Source of the DNA: Zygnema circumcarinatum
Lineage: Eukaryota > Streptophyta > Zygnematophyceae > Zygnematales > Zygnemataceae
Length of the DNA stretch: 64,000 nt
Direction of reading: 5' to 3'
NCBI GenBank assembly: GCA_037447605.1
Contig: CM074818.1
Span: 165,894 to 229,893 of the forward strand
The number at the start of each line of letters is the position of its first letter. Positions within the stretch are counted from its first letter, which is position 1. Below are positions 33,611-47,131 of this stretch, piece by piece. The notes below the pieces were generated by a model. The model saw only the letters and a list, made by a program, of their open reading frames with translations, did not search any database and had not been told where the DNA came from. A program made the translations under genes and the position numbers.

Positions 33611-35228
33611 CGCTGCTCTGCCTTAAAAACAAGAGGCAGAAAAAAAAAGATCTAAAGTAGACAAGCTGTTCAGTACCTCAGCACGTCAAAAAACCTGCTT
33701 CAAAATTTCCTGCAACGATTCAAGCGAGTGATCGACCTCTTCAGACTCAGCTGTTATGCTGTTCTCTGCCCTTCTTTGACAAATCGAGCTTCTCTCCCCC
33801 ACTCTCTTCCTCTCTCCCTCTCCCTCTCCCTCCTCTCTCTATCTCTCTCTCGGACCGCTGAGCGGCTGCGCCTTGAGAGGTAGCCAGCCGCCTTTTGGAA
33901 CCCAAAGTTGCAAAACCCCTGACCGAAAACTGCAAAACAGAAGCAAAATTTTCAAAGTAAATTCTTTTCTGTTTGATTTTCTGCCCGTGGTCTCGGGCAA
34001 GTGGATCTAACGGTTCATTTTCACCGATTCTGCTGGCCATAGTGCGTAGGGCAGGTGAAAGAGTTCGCGAGCGGGCCCGAAAAAATACGGAATCAAATCA
34101 ACCAATCATAAGCTGCCACGTTTCTGATGACGTGGACATTTAAACGGCGCAAAGTGCCCAAGCTCAAAAAGTGGTATGACGTGGAGCATGACGTGGTGCG
34201 TGACGGAGTTAGTGACGCCTTTAATACGTCATCTGACGTGAGACTTTGTCTGTGGTGAACCCTTTTTCTGTTGGAGAACCAAAAGTGTTACCGTACGGTG
34301 CTTTTCCCGTACTGTACCATATCCTTTTTTAACTTTACCGGACCGTACCAAAGATATTTCCAATAGCAAACCAGTTTGACATTTTTCGGTTTCTTGCAAG
34401 AAACTGCAAACAACAAACCGAATTTTGAAATTCTGCCCCCAGTTGCCGCTTTGCCAATTAATAAAAAGCGCCAAAATCCATAGTGCCATTTTTCTGTTAG
34501 TCGAGGACACATTTGAATCCATGTCCGTTAACGGTCCGCGTGTCACGATTCCATTGGCTCATGCCTACGTGTACCCTTAATTAAGGGGTCAACCGCTCGT
34601 GACGTGACATCGTTTCATCCCAAAATGGCGTTGGTTGGTTCAAATCCTGCCCACAAAAAAAAATAGAATAAAAAAATTCAAATTCGCACGTGCGGGACTA
34701 CTGTAGCCTCTCAGTCTCCTGGGTCTAACGGTTGCTGTTTGTGCGGGAGAGAGGCTGGGGGAGACTGAGAGAGAGGGATAGGGGGAGAGGCAGAGGGGAC
34801 GAGAGAGGGAGAGGGAGAGGAAGAGGAAGAGGGAGAGGGAGATGATAGACGAGAGACGGGAGGATTGAGGAATGAGAGCAGCATTTTCTCTTGCTGCTAT
34901 TACTTTCGAATGTTCTTGTTTGCTTCGTGAGGCTTATTGCTTAAGCAGCTGAGGGGGCTAAGGAAGGTGCGAGGGAGGAAAGAAATCAAGAAGCGGGAAC
35001 ATATCTCGATTTGAGGTTTTGTTCTTTTTTCTCCTTGAATCTTTCAATTTCTCACATGCATTGTTAGGATTCTGCGAGGGAGAGGGAGGGAGGGAGTCTA
35101 GTAGAATGGAGGCTACAATTTGAACGTTTGTAGGGCAAAGGCGCTTTGCTGAAGTGATTGGTTGTTTGTTTTTTTGTTGGATAGGAATGGATTGGCGTTA
35201 CAGTTGGTAAGGCATTCCAGGAAGGAGC
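33611..35228. promoter_or_regulatory. Divergent promoter region (ABCF / coiled-coil gene)
   Basis: 1.6 kb shared between two genes transcribed away from each other. It holds CT-rich leader sequence near 33790-33850, a cluster of TGACGTGG motifs (34128-34240), GA-rich runs at 34740-34860 and no supported gene. The last part (CATTCCAG at 35213-35220) could be an acceptor site in the 5' leader of the coiled-coil gene. Confidence 0.55.
34128..34240. promoter_or_regulatory. Cluster of TGACGTGG (bZIP-type) motifs
   Basis: TGACGTGG at 34128-34135, 34177-34184 and 34189-34196, TGACGTG at 34234-34240, plus TACGTCA nearby. These are hybrid C-box/G-box words bound by plant bZIP factors. Four copies in 113 bases is well above chance. 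It may serve either flanking gene. Confidence 0.5.
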
Positions 35229-38200
35229 ATGGCCGAGGAAGCAATGGCTGGTCTTAATCATGCAGGCGTTGCAAATGCAGCTGCTGGATTTGGTGAGCGT
35301 GCAGGCCTCAAAATCGCTGCTGCAAGATCTACAAGATCTGACAGGAAACCTGTGCTTGAACCTTCAAACAACGAAGCGTCTAATGGCACAAGCCCTGTCT
35401 TGAGAGACTTGGATTTTGCAGCGGAGGAAGTAGAGAGAGAAGGTAGAGAGCGCGATGCAGACGGTCGGGCGAGAGAAGGAAAAGAGGCGGCAGTATGGGA
35501 GCTGTCCTTGGTGGCAAGGCAGCAAGACAGGGAGGCGGAAGCGCGAGGGTGGGAAACTGTCGAAGCCATGGATAGAAAGAGGGCCTCTTTTGACATTGAT
35601 AAAATCGAAGAAGAGGTTGAGCGAGAAGGGGCTTTGGAGGATCTGCGACGGCGGATAAAGGATGAGAGAGCGGCGTTTGCAGCAGAGCTTGAAAGGAGGA
35701 ATACTGCATTCGCAAGGAAGGAGGCGGACCACCAAGACACACTCCAGCTCTTGCGGGGTCGTGTTAGAGACCTGGAAACGGTGAAAGCAGTAGGTGCTCC
35801 ATTCTCTGAAAATGCTGCAGGGAAGGAGGCTTCCAAGGAGGTAGAAAGGCTAATCAAGGATCTGGAAGAGCAGGTCCAGGAGGCGAATGAACAGAGAGAG
35901 AAGGAGAGAATGCGCAGAGAAGCTGCCGTCATTTCAAAGGAGAGCGCCGAGGAAGCCGTTCGCCTTTACAAGAAGAGCATGCATGAATTACAAGCAGAGA
36001 TGCGCAAGAAGGAGATGGAGCTAAACCAGGAGCACGAGGAGACAAAAGCCGAATTAGAGATGGAGGTGATGCACTTGACAGAGGTGTTGGAAGAGAGAAA
36101 TGCCGAATTGAGTGAAGAGAAAGAAAGGGCAGCGCAAGCGGGAGAAATAGCGGAGGACGCCATGAAGCTGTATCGCAAGGCGGAGGAGGACAAGGCGAGC
36201 ATTCAACATTTTGAAGCGGAAGTGCAAGCACTTCGAGAGAGGTTAGCGGAGGAGGAAGAGAAATTGAGAGAAGAGAGGATGGCAGTCAAAGATAGAGAAG
36301 AAGAGATGGTGCGAGCGTTAGAGGCATTGGAGCAGCAGATTTTAGCCAGTTCGTTAGACCCAAAAGAAGGCAGGGGAAATGAGATGCAGTTTAAGATAGA
36401 GATTGAGCGACTTAAAGCGGAGAAGAATATGTTGGTTCAGGAGAAGCAGAAGTATGAGGAGGAGCTGAGGGAGGTGCTGAGGCGGGAAGGTGAGCTTGAG
36501 ACCGATTTTAACAACAAGGAGCAGAAATGGTCTGATAGAATAAGTGAGCTGGAAACAGATAAAGAGGAGGTCACACGGTTTTATGAGGAATGGAAGACAA
36601 AGTCTGAAGAAGAATTTGGCAGCATGAAACATGAAGCCTCAGCACGAAGGCGAGAGTGGCAAGCAGAGAGGAAGCGTCTGGAAGATGCGTTACGGGAGAG
36701 AGATAGAGAGCATGAGCTCCAGAAAAGGGAATGGCAAGAGGAGCTTGCTGAAGGAGAGGCAAGGCTGAAGACTCTTCTCTCTGAGAGGAGAGAATTGGAG
36801 GACGAATTCGAAAAGCAGGAACTACGGGCAGAGATGGCTGAACGTCAGCTTCTACGGCGAGAACAGAATTGGTCAGAACAAGAGAAACAGCATCTGGAGG
36901 AGATAAACAATTTAAGGACAGAAAAGAACAAAATCTCGGCTGAGATCCGAGAAGCTTCTCAGTCGTATGAAAAGGTGAGCGAAGAGCTTAATAAAATGGA
37001 AGAAGACATAGTACGTCAGAGGGGTTCTTTTGAGCAGCAGAGAGCGGAATGGATGGAAACTGAAAGGGCCCTCCTCATAGTGAATGCTCAGCAGCAGCAG
37101 CGATTACAACGGGTTACAGATGAGCTTGCATTGCAAGAAAAGCGAGCGGGCGATTTGGCAGGAGAGCTGCTATCTCTACAACTGGAAGGACAGGACACCG
37201 GTAAGAAAATCAATGAGCTGAAAATGCAACTGGAAGAGAGGGAAAAAGAGATCAGGGAAGAGAGGGAAAAATCAGCAAAAGAATTGGAGCTGAAAATGGT
37301 GTTGGAAGAAAAGCTGCAGCGAAGATCTAAGGATGTTGAACGGTTGGAAGGGGATTTAAGCAGGCTCAACGGGGGCGGCCAACTGCAAGGTGCAAAGGGA
37401 GATGGAGGTTCAAAAGTGATGCAGAGTTCTTTGAACGCTCAGGTTGCGAGTGTGATGCAGGAATTGAAACTGAAGGAAGAACAAGTGGAAGAGCTAGAAA
37501 AGGAGTTGGGAAGATCTGGCAAAGAATTGGGGTCGTTGAAGGAAGTGGTAGCAATCAAGGAGAGAGAAGTGGAGAAATTGAGGAAGGAAGCCATAGAAGC
37601 GGAGAAATTAAGGCGGGAAATGTCAGAGAAAGAGCGTGAAGGATGGAAGTTGCTGAGGGACATGGAGGATAAGGAAAGGGAAGTGAGCGCACTGCAGGAG
37701 CAGCTGGCGGCAAAAGCAGAGAGGGAAGAGAACCTCACTGGCGATTTGCAAATCGCGGAAAGACAGGTTGAGCGAGCTAACGTTGAATTATTGGAGAAAG
37801 AGCAGCAGTTCGTGGAGTTAAAGGAGGAACTAATGAATCTGTACTTGGTCAATGAAAATTTGAAAGCGGAAGGACGGACTGTGTGGGAAGAAGCGCAGGA
37901 TGCAGTAGGACGCTTGAAAGAGGAGTTGAAGGCAGCTGAGATGAAGGAGCAAGCACGAGGACAGGAGTACGATGAGCAGAGGCGCTTAGAGATGGAAGAG
38001 AGGCTCAGGGAGGATGAGGAGAGGCAGCGGGAGGGCATCGAGTATGATCTTATCAGCACAGAGGTAAATGTGCTGAGGGTAGATATGGACACTCAGCATC
38101 ATGAATTGGTATTGGTCAGGGAGGCGCTGCAGGTGAAGGAGGGCCAACTCAGTGAAAAGATTGAGCAACTTGGAGTGGCCGAAAACGATTTGAACCAAAC

Positions 38201-41200
38201 TAGTGAGAATTTACAGAGGGCTCATGGGGAGTTGGATAGGCTAAGAGAAGATGTCAAAAAATTTAATGAGGAAATTGCATCCGTAAGGCAGGCTGAGAAG
38301 CTGGAGAGGGACGCAAAGGAAATAGCTTTGAAAGAAGCAGAGGCTTTGAAAGAACTAGTAAGGGAAACTGCCGAAGGTGAGAAAAAGCTGCAGGTGAAGG
38401 TGAAAGAGTTGCAGAGTGACTTGGGGGCAGCTAAAGAACGAGCAGATACAGCAGAGCAAACTGTATTGATGAAAATGGACGATCTTCGGAAGTCGCTTGA
38501 GGATGTTGAACGGCTGGAGCAGGACGGCGCACAGAAAACGAATTCCCTGTTGAAGGAGAGAGAGGCACGAGCAGCTGCCGAGGCTGAGGTGAGTCGGTTG
38601 ACAGGCTTGGTAGCGCGACTGACTCAAGACGTGGGCCGTTTTCAAGAGCGCTTAGAGCAGTCACATCGTGAGATAGGCGAAAAGTTGAAAAACATGGAGG
38701 AGTTGAACAAAGTCCTTGTCAAACTGTCAGAGGACACAGATAGACTTGAGAGGGAGCTTTCAACAACGCAAGCTGTTATCGTGGAAGAGCGCAAGTTGAA
38801 AGAAAATGCTGAAGTCAAAGTTGAAAAACTGGAGGGTGAGCTGAAGAATGAAAAGCGGAGTAGGCAAATTCTGCAGACGCAGGCGAGTGAGTTTCAGCAG
38901 AAGGTGGTCGAGGCAGAAAAGAGTAATCTTGAGGTGAAAGCCGTTTGTGCTGCTCTAGAGAAAAACTTGGAAGCCGCTGTAGCGCAAGTAGAAGAGGGCA
39001 GCAAGAGGATCAAGGAATGGGAAGTCAAGTACGCTACACAGAAGGCGGAATATCAGGATCAGATAGATCAGCTGGTGGAGCAGCTGGAAAAAGTGAAGCA
39101 AGGAAACGTCGTATCGGTGAGAAATGCAACGGAGCTTCAGGGTGATTTAAACGAAATGAGAGCAAGAGCTGAGGCTGCAGAGAAAGCTCTCATTGCGGAA
39201 CAGCATAATTGTCAAAGGGCTATGGACGAAACAAAGCAGCTGGAATTGAAGCTGCAGGAGTATAGTGTAGCCCGAGAGGAATACTTGAGACAAGAAGAGC
39301 AGGCACAGAAGACCATTGCTGCTATGAAGGAGGAATTGGCAGCACTTATTCTGGAGCTTAATCGTATCAAGGAAAAGGAGCGGGCATTGGAAGGACTGAT
39401 GGCGAAGGAGAGGGGTGAGAGAGAGGAGGAGCGGGCAACGTTGCAATTGCAGTTGAAAGAGTATGAGATGACCAAGCAAGGGCTGGTAGACAGTCAGGCT
39501 AAGGAGATGGAAGCTTTGAGGAAGAGAATAGAAGAGCAGTCCAATGAAATAGAAAAAGGGCAGAAATTTAGAGCGAAGACTTCCAAGGAATTAGAGGAGC
39601 TGAAGGTCAATGCAGGGAAGAACCTGGAAGTTGTCCAGAAGTGCTCCAGTCTTGAGAAAGAGTTAGATGAGGCTAGGAAGTCAACAGCAAAGGCCGCCGA
39701 AATGGCAGCCACGAATGAGAAAAAGCTTCGTGAGCAATTGAAGAAGGCGACTGATGAATTGAAGAAGATAAGGCAGTCACGGGAGGCCGACCAAGCTAAG
39801 TTGCAGGATGCATATAAGGCCATGGAGACTCTAAAGTTACAAGCTGTAAATGCGGAAAATGCCCTCGCGAAGAAGGGTGAGGAGTCGAAGATTGCGTTAC
39901 GTCAGCTGGATGACTTCAAGAAGGAGAGGGAAGTGGAGCTGAAGTCGGAATCAATTAAGAAGGCGGAGTTGGAGCAGCGATTAGCGGAACTTGAGAAGCA
40001 TCTTGCTGGAAAAACGCTCTTGGAACGAGATGCAAGCGAACAATTAGAGAAGGCAAAGAAAGAGTTAATGGAGACTAAGGAATCGGCATTGAGGGCTGCA
40101 CAAACGGCAGTCATGTCTGAGCAAAAGCTCACTGAAAGGCTGAAAATGGCCTCGGAGGAAGTGAAGAAGATAAAGCAGGCATGGAAAACCGATGAGGAGA
40201 AGCTGCAGGATGGCAGTAAGGCTCTGGAGGCCATAAAAAGACAAGCTCTGAACACAGAGAAGGCCCTCGCTGAGAAGGCTGAGGAGTTGGAGATCACGTC
40301 AGGTCAGCTAGAGGAAATCAGAAAGCACACCAAAGAGAGGGAAGAGGAGGCGAAGATGGGGTTGGAAAAGAAGGCAGAGTTGGAGCGGCGGTTGAAGGAT
40401 CTTGAGCAGAAGCTGGCAGGAGAAGCTGTAGCGAAGCAGGATGCAAGTCAGGAAACAGAGAAGGCAAAGATGGAAGCCGTAAAGGTAGCAGGTGCAGCGG
40501 TACAGTTGGAGGAGGAGATTCAGATGGAAAAGAAGAAGAATGCTGAGCTTTGGAGGACATTGGTTGAGTCTAGAGAAGAGATCAAGTGCTTAAAAGATGC
40601 TGACGCCAGTTTAGGGCAGAAATGCGATCAGCTCCAATCCGAGCTTGCATCAACAGATGTAAGGTGTAGAGAAGCGGAGAATAAGCTCGTCGTTATAGAA
40701 AATTTGCTAGAAGAAGCAAGGAAGGAGGTAGGGAAGATCAGAGAAGAAGCAGAACTACAATTGCAGGAAAGAAATAAGGCTGAGAATGAAGCGAAGGAGT
40801 TGGGGATCCGAACGGCGGATCTGCAATTGAGATTCGATGTTATGCGGGCTGAGAGAGATGAAGCTCACAAGGAAGCCCAATCTGTTGCCAGAGCGAAAGT
40901 GAAGTTAGAGGAGGAGGTGAAAAGGAGGCGGACAGAAGTTGAGAAGCTTCAGTCAGAAGTAAAGGACGTAAAGCTGGAACTCTCATCGTTGAAGGAAAGT
41001 GGTGCAAAGGTGAGAATGGAATTGGCGGACGTAAAGAGCAGGGCAGCGAACGTTGAGCTTTCTTTGAAGGCGAAAGAGAAAGAGCTTGCAGGTGTAGCAA
41101 TTGAAGTGAGCAATCTGAGGGCAGAGAAAAAGAGTCGAGTGGAGGAGGCTCTCAGAGAGAGAGGGGCGAAAGAGGAGACTAAGCGACACTTGCAAGAAGT

Positions 41201-44200
41201 GCAGAATCAAGTTAGTCAGCTCGCTGAGGATCAAGAGCAGGCGGAGCAGGAAATTTCTGAGTTAAGGCAGCGATGTGCATCTGGAGAGAAGGCATTTGAA
41301 GAAAGGAGTGGCGAAATGAAGGTACTTCAAACTCAGTTCGAGGGCCTCCTTCGAGAAAAGAAGCAGCTGCAATCTGAATTGAGTACAGCTGAGAGGAGGA
41401 TAAAAGAGGCCACAGAAGCAGGTGAGAAGTTACAGACTCAGGTTGAGGTTGCTACAGTTGATCTGCGTACGAAAACAGACAAATACATAATGGAGCAGAA
41501 AGTAAAGGATGCTGAAATCGAAAAGCTGAGGGATGAAGTAGAGAAGTTGAAAGAGGAGCTGGCAGCTTTGACAAAGGCCTTGGAGGACGAAACGACTGAG
41601 AAACACAAGGCAGTGAAAGAAGCACGTCATGAGGTTGAACGTCTGCGGGTTGAGCTTGGAGGAAAAGTTGAAGAGACTGACGAGATTCAGAAAGAAGCAA
41701 CGCGTCAAGTAGTGAATGCGACGCAGGAAATGGAGAAATTCAGAAAGGAGCTGACCATCCGGTTGACTATGCTGGAGGAGGAGAAACTAGGGAGGCAGGC
41801 GGCAGAGGCAGAGAAGGTAGCTGTTAAGAGGATGCTCGAAAAGACCAATGAGATACTGGACGGAAAGGAGACGGAGCTCTGGAAAGTAAAGAAGGAGATT
41901 GGGAGTGCTCAAAGGGAAATGGATGACCTTCGAAGTGCGGTGGAAGACCTGGAGAAGTCGGGAAGGAGCAAAGAAAAGCAGTTACTGGAAAAGAGAGAGG
42001 AGCTCATTATGGTGAGGCAGGAGTTAGAAAGTGTGAAACAGGAATTGAGAGATGCTAGAGAACGGATAGTACAGCAGACGGAAGCCCTCCATCTCCGAGG
42101 AAAGGAGGTGGCTAAGAAGGAGGAACAGCTTGCAGATGTATTGCAGAAGGAGCAGAGTTTGAACTTACAGCATATGCGGAAGGCAAAGGAACTCGAAGAA
42201 ATGAAGCACAGCAATGAACAGTTGGAAATGGAATTGGCGAAGATGAAGAGTGCGCTTGCGGGAGAAGTTGGAACCGTGAAAGAGAGGCTTTCCCAATTTT
42301 CGGAAGAATTAGAGAAGAGGTCGAGGGAGTGCCTGCAAGAGCGGAATATGAGGGAGGATCTGGAAAAGGAGAGGGATGCCCTGCAATTGGAGAAGGTCGA
42401 TTTGCAGAAAGAACTGTCCGTTCTAGAAGAGAAGATGGAAAAATTGGAAGATGAAGTATTGGATCTTCACGATGATCTGCAGAGCAAGCAGGCGGCAATT
42501 GAGGAACTGGAAGCAGAGGCAAAGAGGCTGCGAAGTCAAGAGCAGAAGTTATTGGAAGAGATAGAGACTCAGGAGGCTGCTAAGAAGGCAGTAGAGAGTG
42601 AATTAGCAACTGAAATAGACGAACTGAATGTACAGCTGGCAGACAGTGATGGGGAGTTGCAAGCCTTACGAGAAGATTACAACACATCGCGTTCCCGTTT
42701 TGAAGAAGAGGTGGAAAAGCTGAAGGAGCTGCTTCGAGTGAGGGAAAGTGATATCAACGAGGCGCGGCAAGAGGTGCAAATGGCTTTAGAGAAGGTGGTT
42801 GAAGGAGAGGAAAAGAGAGGGGCATTGGAAGGGGAGCAAGTAGAACTGAACTCTATGCTTGAGAATATGCACAATGAATTATCAGACACGGCAGCTGCTC
42901 TCAGAGAGATGACAAGTGAGGTTGAACAGTTGCGAGGAAAGAACGCAGACTTAACTTCTCAGCTGAATGCACTAATGGAGGAGGCCACTAGGCGGAAAGG
43001 AGAAGAGGACGAGGCTAACTCTGTCATTCGGCAATCCAAAGACGATGTAAAAAGGTTGGAGAGGGAGTGCACAGCACTTCAGAAGAAGGTCGAAGTTGCT
43101 GAGCAGGATATTGTGACAAAGAATCAGGAGACTTCAAATCTGCAACGGGTGAATGCTGAACTCCGAGGAAAGGTGAGAGCGCTTGAAGGAGCCAAAGCAT
43201 CAGCTGAAACGACTTTGGCTGGACTCTTGGAGGAGATTGAGAAGGTCAAAAATTTCAACAACAGGAAAGCCGAGGAAGAAAGTGGAAATAGCGGCAAGTT
43301 AACCACAGAGATCGAACGGCTGCAGCAGGAAGTAGCTGCCAAGGAGTGGGAGAGGAAAGCAGCTAGAGAGGACTCTCAGAAGAATGAGGCCAAGGCATCG
43401 AAGGCTGAGACAGACAGAGAGAGGCTAAGAGTTGCTTTGAGTCAGGCAGAGGAAAGGATGGCTGAGAAGGAGGCAAGTGTGCAGAGTAAGGATAGAGAGA
43501 TTGATGCGTTGCAGATGGCAATGAGGGCGAGGGAAGCAGCTGCCGAAGGGGCACTTGATGAAGAACAGAGAGCAGGAGCTACCACTATCAATCAGCTGAG
43601 GACGGACTTGGCACGGGCAGAACGTTCTGCTCAGGAAAGTAAGAGTCAATTGAGCAGCACACAGGTAAGTTTGGCACATTCGCAGAAGAGAATCTCAGAG
43701 ATGCAGGAGGATTTGGCAAAAGCATGGGCAGAGATGGCGGCCATGAGAAGTCAGATGGGGGAGATGATGACAAGTGGAACAAAGCTGGAGGTTTTAGTGA
43801 GGGAGAAGGAAGGACAGCTGCAGCGGGAGAGGGCATTGAGAGTTCAGGAGGTGGAAGAGAGGGAGAAGACATGGGCGAGGAAGCTGGAGGATAGGGAGAG
43901 AGTTGATGCGCAGGAGAGAGAGACTCTTCAGGAGGAAGTTGAGCGACTCTTAAATAGGGAAAGAGAAGAGTATGCGAGTTTGTTGAACCAGGAGAGGCAG
44001 AATATGTTCAGAGGGAAGGAGTTGGAGCAGCAACAGTGGAGGGAGAGGGAGATGGAATTTCTGAAAAAGGTTCAGGAGTTAGGAGTTCAGCTTCAAGCAA
44101 TGCAAGTTCGGCTGCAAGACTTGAGCGCAAAGGAACAGGCATGGCAGCAGCAGGAGAAGGAGTGGGTTCGTCGTATCCGAGACGGAGAGGCGAAGGAGAA

Positions 44201-47131
44201 GGAGTTGACTGAGAAGGAGGGGAAATTGAAGGCTAAGGAGCAGCAGCTGATGCAGGAGAGGAAGGAACTGCAGGCAAAGAAAGGCGGGGATACAGCCCTT
44301 GACAATGAACAAGCGGCATTCTATGAATCCAGAATCAAAATGCTGGAGGAAAGACTGAATGGAATGGATGGAGAAGAGGAGAAGCTTCAATTCGAACCAG
44401 GGCAATTTGCAGAGCTGGAAGCTCATATTACAAGCATGGAGAGGCAACACAGGGAGGCTTTGGTGAGTCTCATTATCACAGACCGCTGGTGGGAGGTGAT
44501 GTTGACCGTATAAATATGGATGTATTTGGAGTATGGCATACATTTAAAAAAACTTCTTAATTAGACAATGTTATGATGATTTTCTTGTGGCCTCCTTGAA
44601 AGAAATTCTCAATCACTTCTGACAATTTAAATGTACTATGTGGGAACAGGAAGTGGCAGCCAAGCGTGGAGAGGAGTTGAAACAGTTAAAGCAAAAGCAT
44701 CATGAGTTGGTCGATGCTTTGGAGGCCGAAAAGGCGGCTAGAGATGCAGCTGTCGACTCAATCCTTGCTGAAATCGAACATGAAGACATGATTCAGTAAG
44801 CTTTCACCTTACCAACAAAGCAATACAGTGGTAGGGTGATAGGGCGATAGGTTGGCAGGGTAGTAAAGAATGCGATGAATCTTAATGCGATGAACAGTCC
44901 TTTTCCCTCAGACCCAATTGTGGGTAAATCCCTCTTATGTCGACGTGATTTTTGCATAGTTTAATTGTGTAAGCTTTTGTGATGTGTGGGATGAAATTTG
45001 CAGGAGCTCCTCGGAAGCAGCCATGGACTGGCATGCCCATGATGCAGAGATGCAATTACTAGGGAGAAAGGCTCGCTCCCTGCTCGGCAGAGATGCAGGG
45101 TCTCCCTCAGGGAGCCCTCTAAAGGCAGAGAAAGGAAGTATGGAGGATATGGGGTTGGTCTCTGTCGGAGAGGAACAAGGGGAAGCCGGAGATCCGTTTT
45201 TGGCGCTTGAAATGTCCAACACGTGAGTTGCATCTTGGGCTTAACGCTTGCGAAGTTTGTTTGTTGGGTTAGGGTCTTTCGGGTTTTAGGGCTTTTTAGT
45301 TTAAGTTTTTAGTGTTTCTAGGGCTTGTAGGGTTTTCGTGCCGGTTTTGGTATGTGTAGAGTGGGGTTGGTTGTCAAACAGAGAGAGGTGTTACAAGGCT
45401 GAGGAAAAGATAGAGGGGAGGGAACAGGGGAAAGGGATGTGGAAGAAGAGAGGGGGAGCCAGAGACTGCTAGCAAAAGGAATGCAGATTTCCTTGTCGTT
45501 TTTTATGTATTGTTTGTTGTATCTTGCTTATTGTCTATTAGTATTTTATGTTGTTCATTTTTTTTTTAGTGAAAAAATATATTATTAGTAGCAAAAGGTA
45601 TTGAAGGTATCTCTGGGAATGTATGCGTGAGTTACAGGACGGGAGTGGGAGGGCCCGTGAGGAGGACGCTTGGGATCGGAGCGTGGCTGCCCCATCCGTA
45701 CCTCACTTGGTCCGGTCTGACTCGGCGACAGCGTTTCCTAGTTGATAGCACATGGCTGGACCATGTGCGCAAGGTATGCGTCCTCTCTCTCTCTCTCCCT
45801 CTCTCTCTCTCTCTCACACACACACAGACACGCCCCCTCCTTCCTCTCTCTCTCCCAACCCTCGCCTTCTATGTTCTCTGGCACCCCTCGCCTTCCTCTC
45901 TCTCCCACTCTTCGCTCTCTCCCTTTCATTTTTTATTAGAAGTCGTGAATAGTATAAACATTAATACCACAGCTGTAGCGACCTACTCTGGGTAATGAAG
46001 AAGGTGATATGTGGTTTGCGAAGCGGCTCAAAACATATCTTGGTTTCCCTTTTTTTTATAAACTGCGTTGAATTTTTTTGGGATGTGGGGCTCTGACTGT
46101 GGAGCAGGAGCATGCGGAGATGAAGCAGGAGGTGGCCATGGCAAGGGAAAGGACCTTAAAACTTGAGCAGGTGGGCCTACTATGTGAATCCATACGAGAG
46201 AGAGATTGGGTGGGGAGAGAGCGGGAATACCATAAAGAGAGAGAGGACGGGAAGTGGGAAGGAATGCCAGACGAGAGAGAAAGAGAGAAACGAGGGAGAG
46301 AGAGAGAATGCCATACGAGAGTGGTTGGAAGGAAAGTGGGCGAGAGAGTGGGAGGGAAGGGGAGAGAGAGAGGGAGATACGTGGGACAGAGTTAGGGAAT
46401 GCCAAACGAGGAGGGGGGAGGATAGTGGGAGAGAGAGGAGGAATGCCACATGAGAGGGAGGGAGAAAGGTGGGGAGAGAATGCCATGCCATAGGAGAGAG
46501 GGAGGAAGGAGAGGAAGGGGACAGAGAGAGAGGGATGGAGAGAGGTGCAAGGGAATAAGATTTCTTTGAGGGTTCTGAGGTTCTCCGTGCTTTGCTTGTG
46601 AATGGGGGATCGGGAGCAGCTCAAAGACGAGCGAGGCCTCATGGAGGCAGCCGTGGCCCGAGCTGTAGAATACAAACGGCGTTATGAGCTGGAGATTTCC
46701 GATCTTCAAAGGAAGGTGAGCGTTTGCTCGTCACCCGATAAAGCTCCTCTCCCCCCGCCACCCCCCCCCCAATGCCTCCCTCTTACTCTCTCCCTCTCGT
46801 TCTCTCCCCCCACTCCCTCCCTCCCTCTCTCTCGCTCACCCCCATGTTCCCATCTGTCCCTCTCCCTTCCCCCCCCCCGGCCCTGTCCCCCCTCTCGCTC
46901 TTCCCCCACAATTCCCTTCCCCTCCCCGACTCTCCGTCCCTCTCCCTCTTTTTCTCGTACTCAATTCATGCCTAATGTGTCACGCAGTTGGCCCACTTGG
47001 AAGCTTTCAAAGGAGTGGCGGTGCCTCCTTCCTTTGATGAAGAGGAGGACACGGGAGAGAACCTCCACACCTGGGCGGACGACGTCCCAAGTTCCTCTAA
47101 AGGAAAGAGGACGCCTGCCATGGCAGAGTGA
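35229..47131 (+). CDS. Giant coiled-coil protein, about 3,345 residues
   Basis: Exons: 35229-44462 (9,234 bases without interruption), 44650-44795, 45004-45222, 45638-45773, 46108-46170, 46620-46715, 46988-47131 (TGA). All phases are consistent. After an unstructured N-terminus of about 90 residues, nearly the whole protein is Glu/Lys/Gln/Leu-rich heptad sequence, predicting an extended rod. Short breaks contain Gly or Pro (for example near LNGGGQLQGAKGDGG). Residues about 1489-1756 are two copies of a 134-residue unit. The C-terminal exons are less coiled: a Ser/Gly-rich acidic stretch (GRDAGSPSGSPLKAEK), then two short coils, then an acidic tail (PSFDEEEDTGENLHTW). No catalytic, motor or membrane motif is seen. 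It could be a nuclear-basket (TPR-like), Golgi, centrosomal or cytoskeletal scaffold; I do not recognise a specific family. The fourth exon has unusual composition and is the least certain. Confidence 0.85.
39693..40496 (+). repeat. Tandem 402-bp (134-residue) duplication inside the coiled-coil gene
   Basis: Unit 1 starts at about residue 1489 (AAEMAATNEKKLREQLKKA) and unit 2 at about residue 1623 (AAQTAVMSEQKLTERLKMA). Matching landmarks are spaced 402 bases apart: EKKL/EQKL, KKIRQ/KKIKQ, KLQDAYKAMETLK/KLQDGSKALEAIK, NAENALAKK/NTEKALAEK, KKAELEQRL/KKAELERRL. The two units have diverged clearly, so the duplication is not recent. Confidence 0.8.
45784..45830. repeat. CT then CA microsatellite in intron 4 of the coiled-coil gene
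   Basis: (CT)n interrupted by CCCT, followed by (CA)n. Simple repeat within the intron after exon 4. Confidence 0.85.

Noticed and set aside
35258-44543. Many 60- to 220-codon frames on - opposite the coiled-coil exon
   Set aside because: Antisense shadows of Glu/Lys/Gln codons (giving Ser, Leu, Phe); no start context or motifs.
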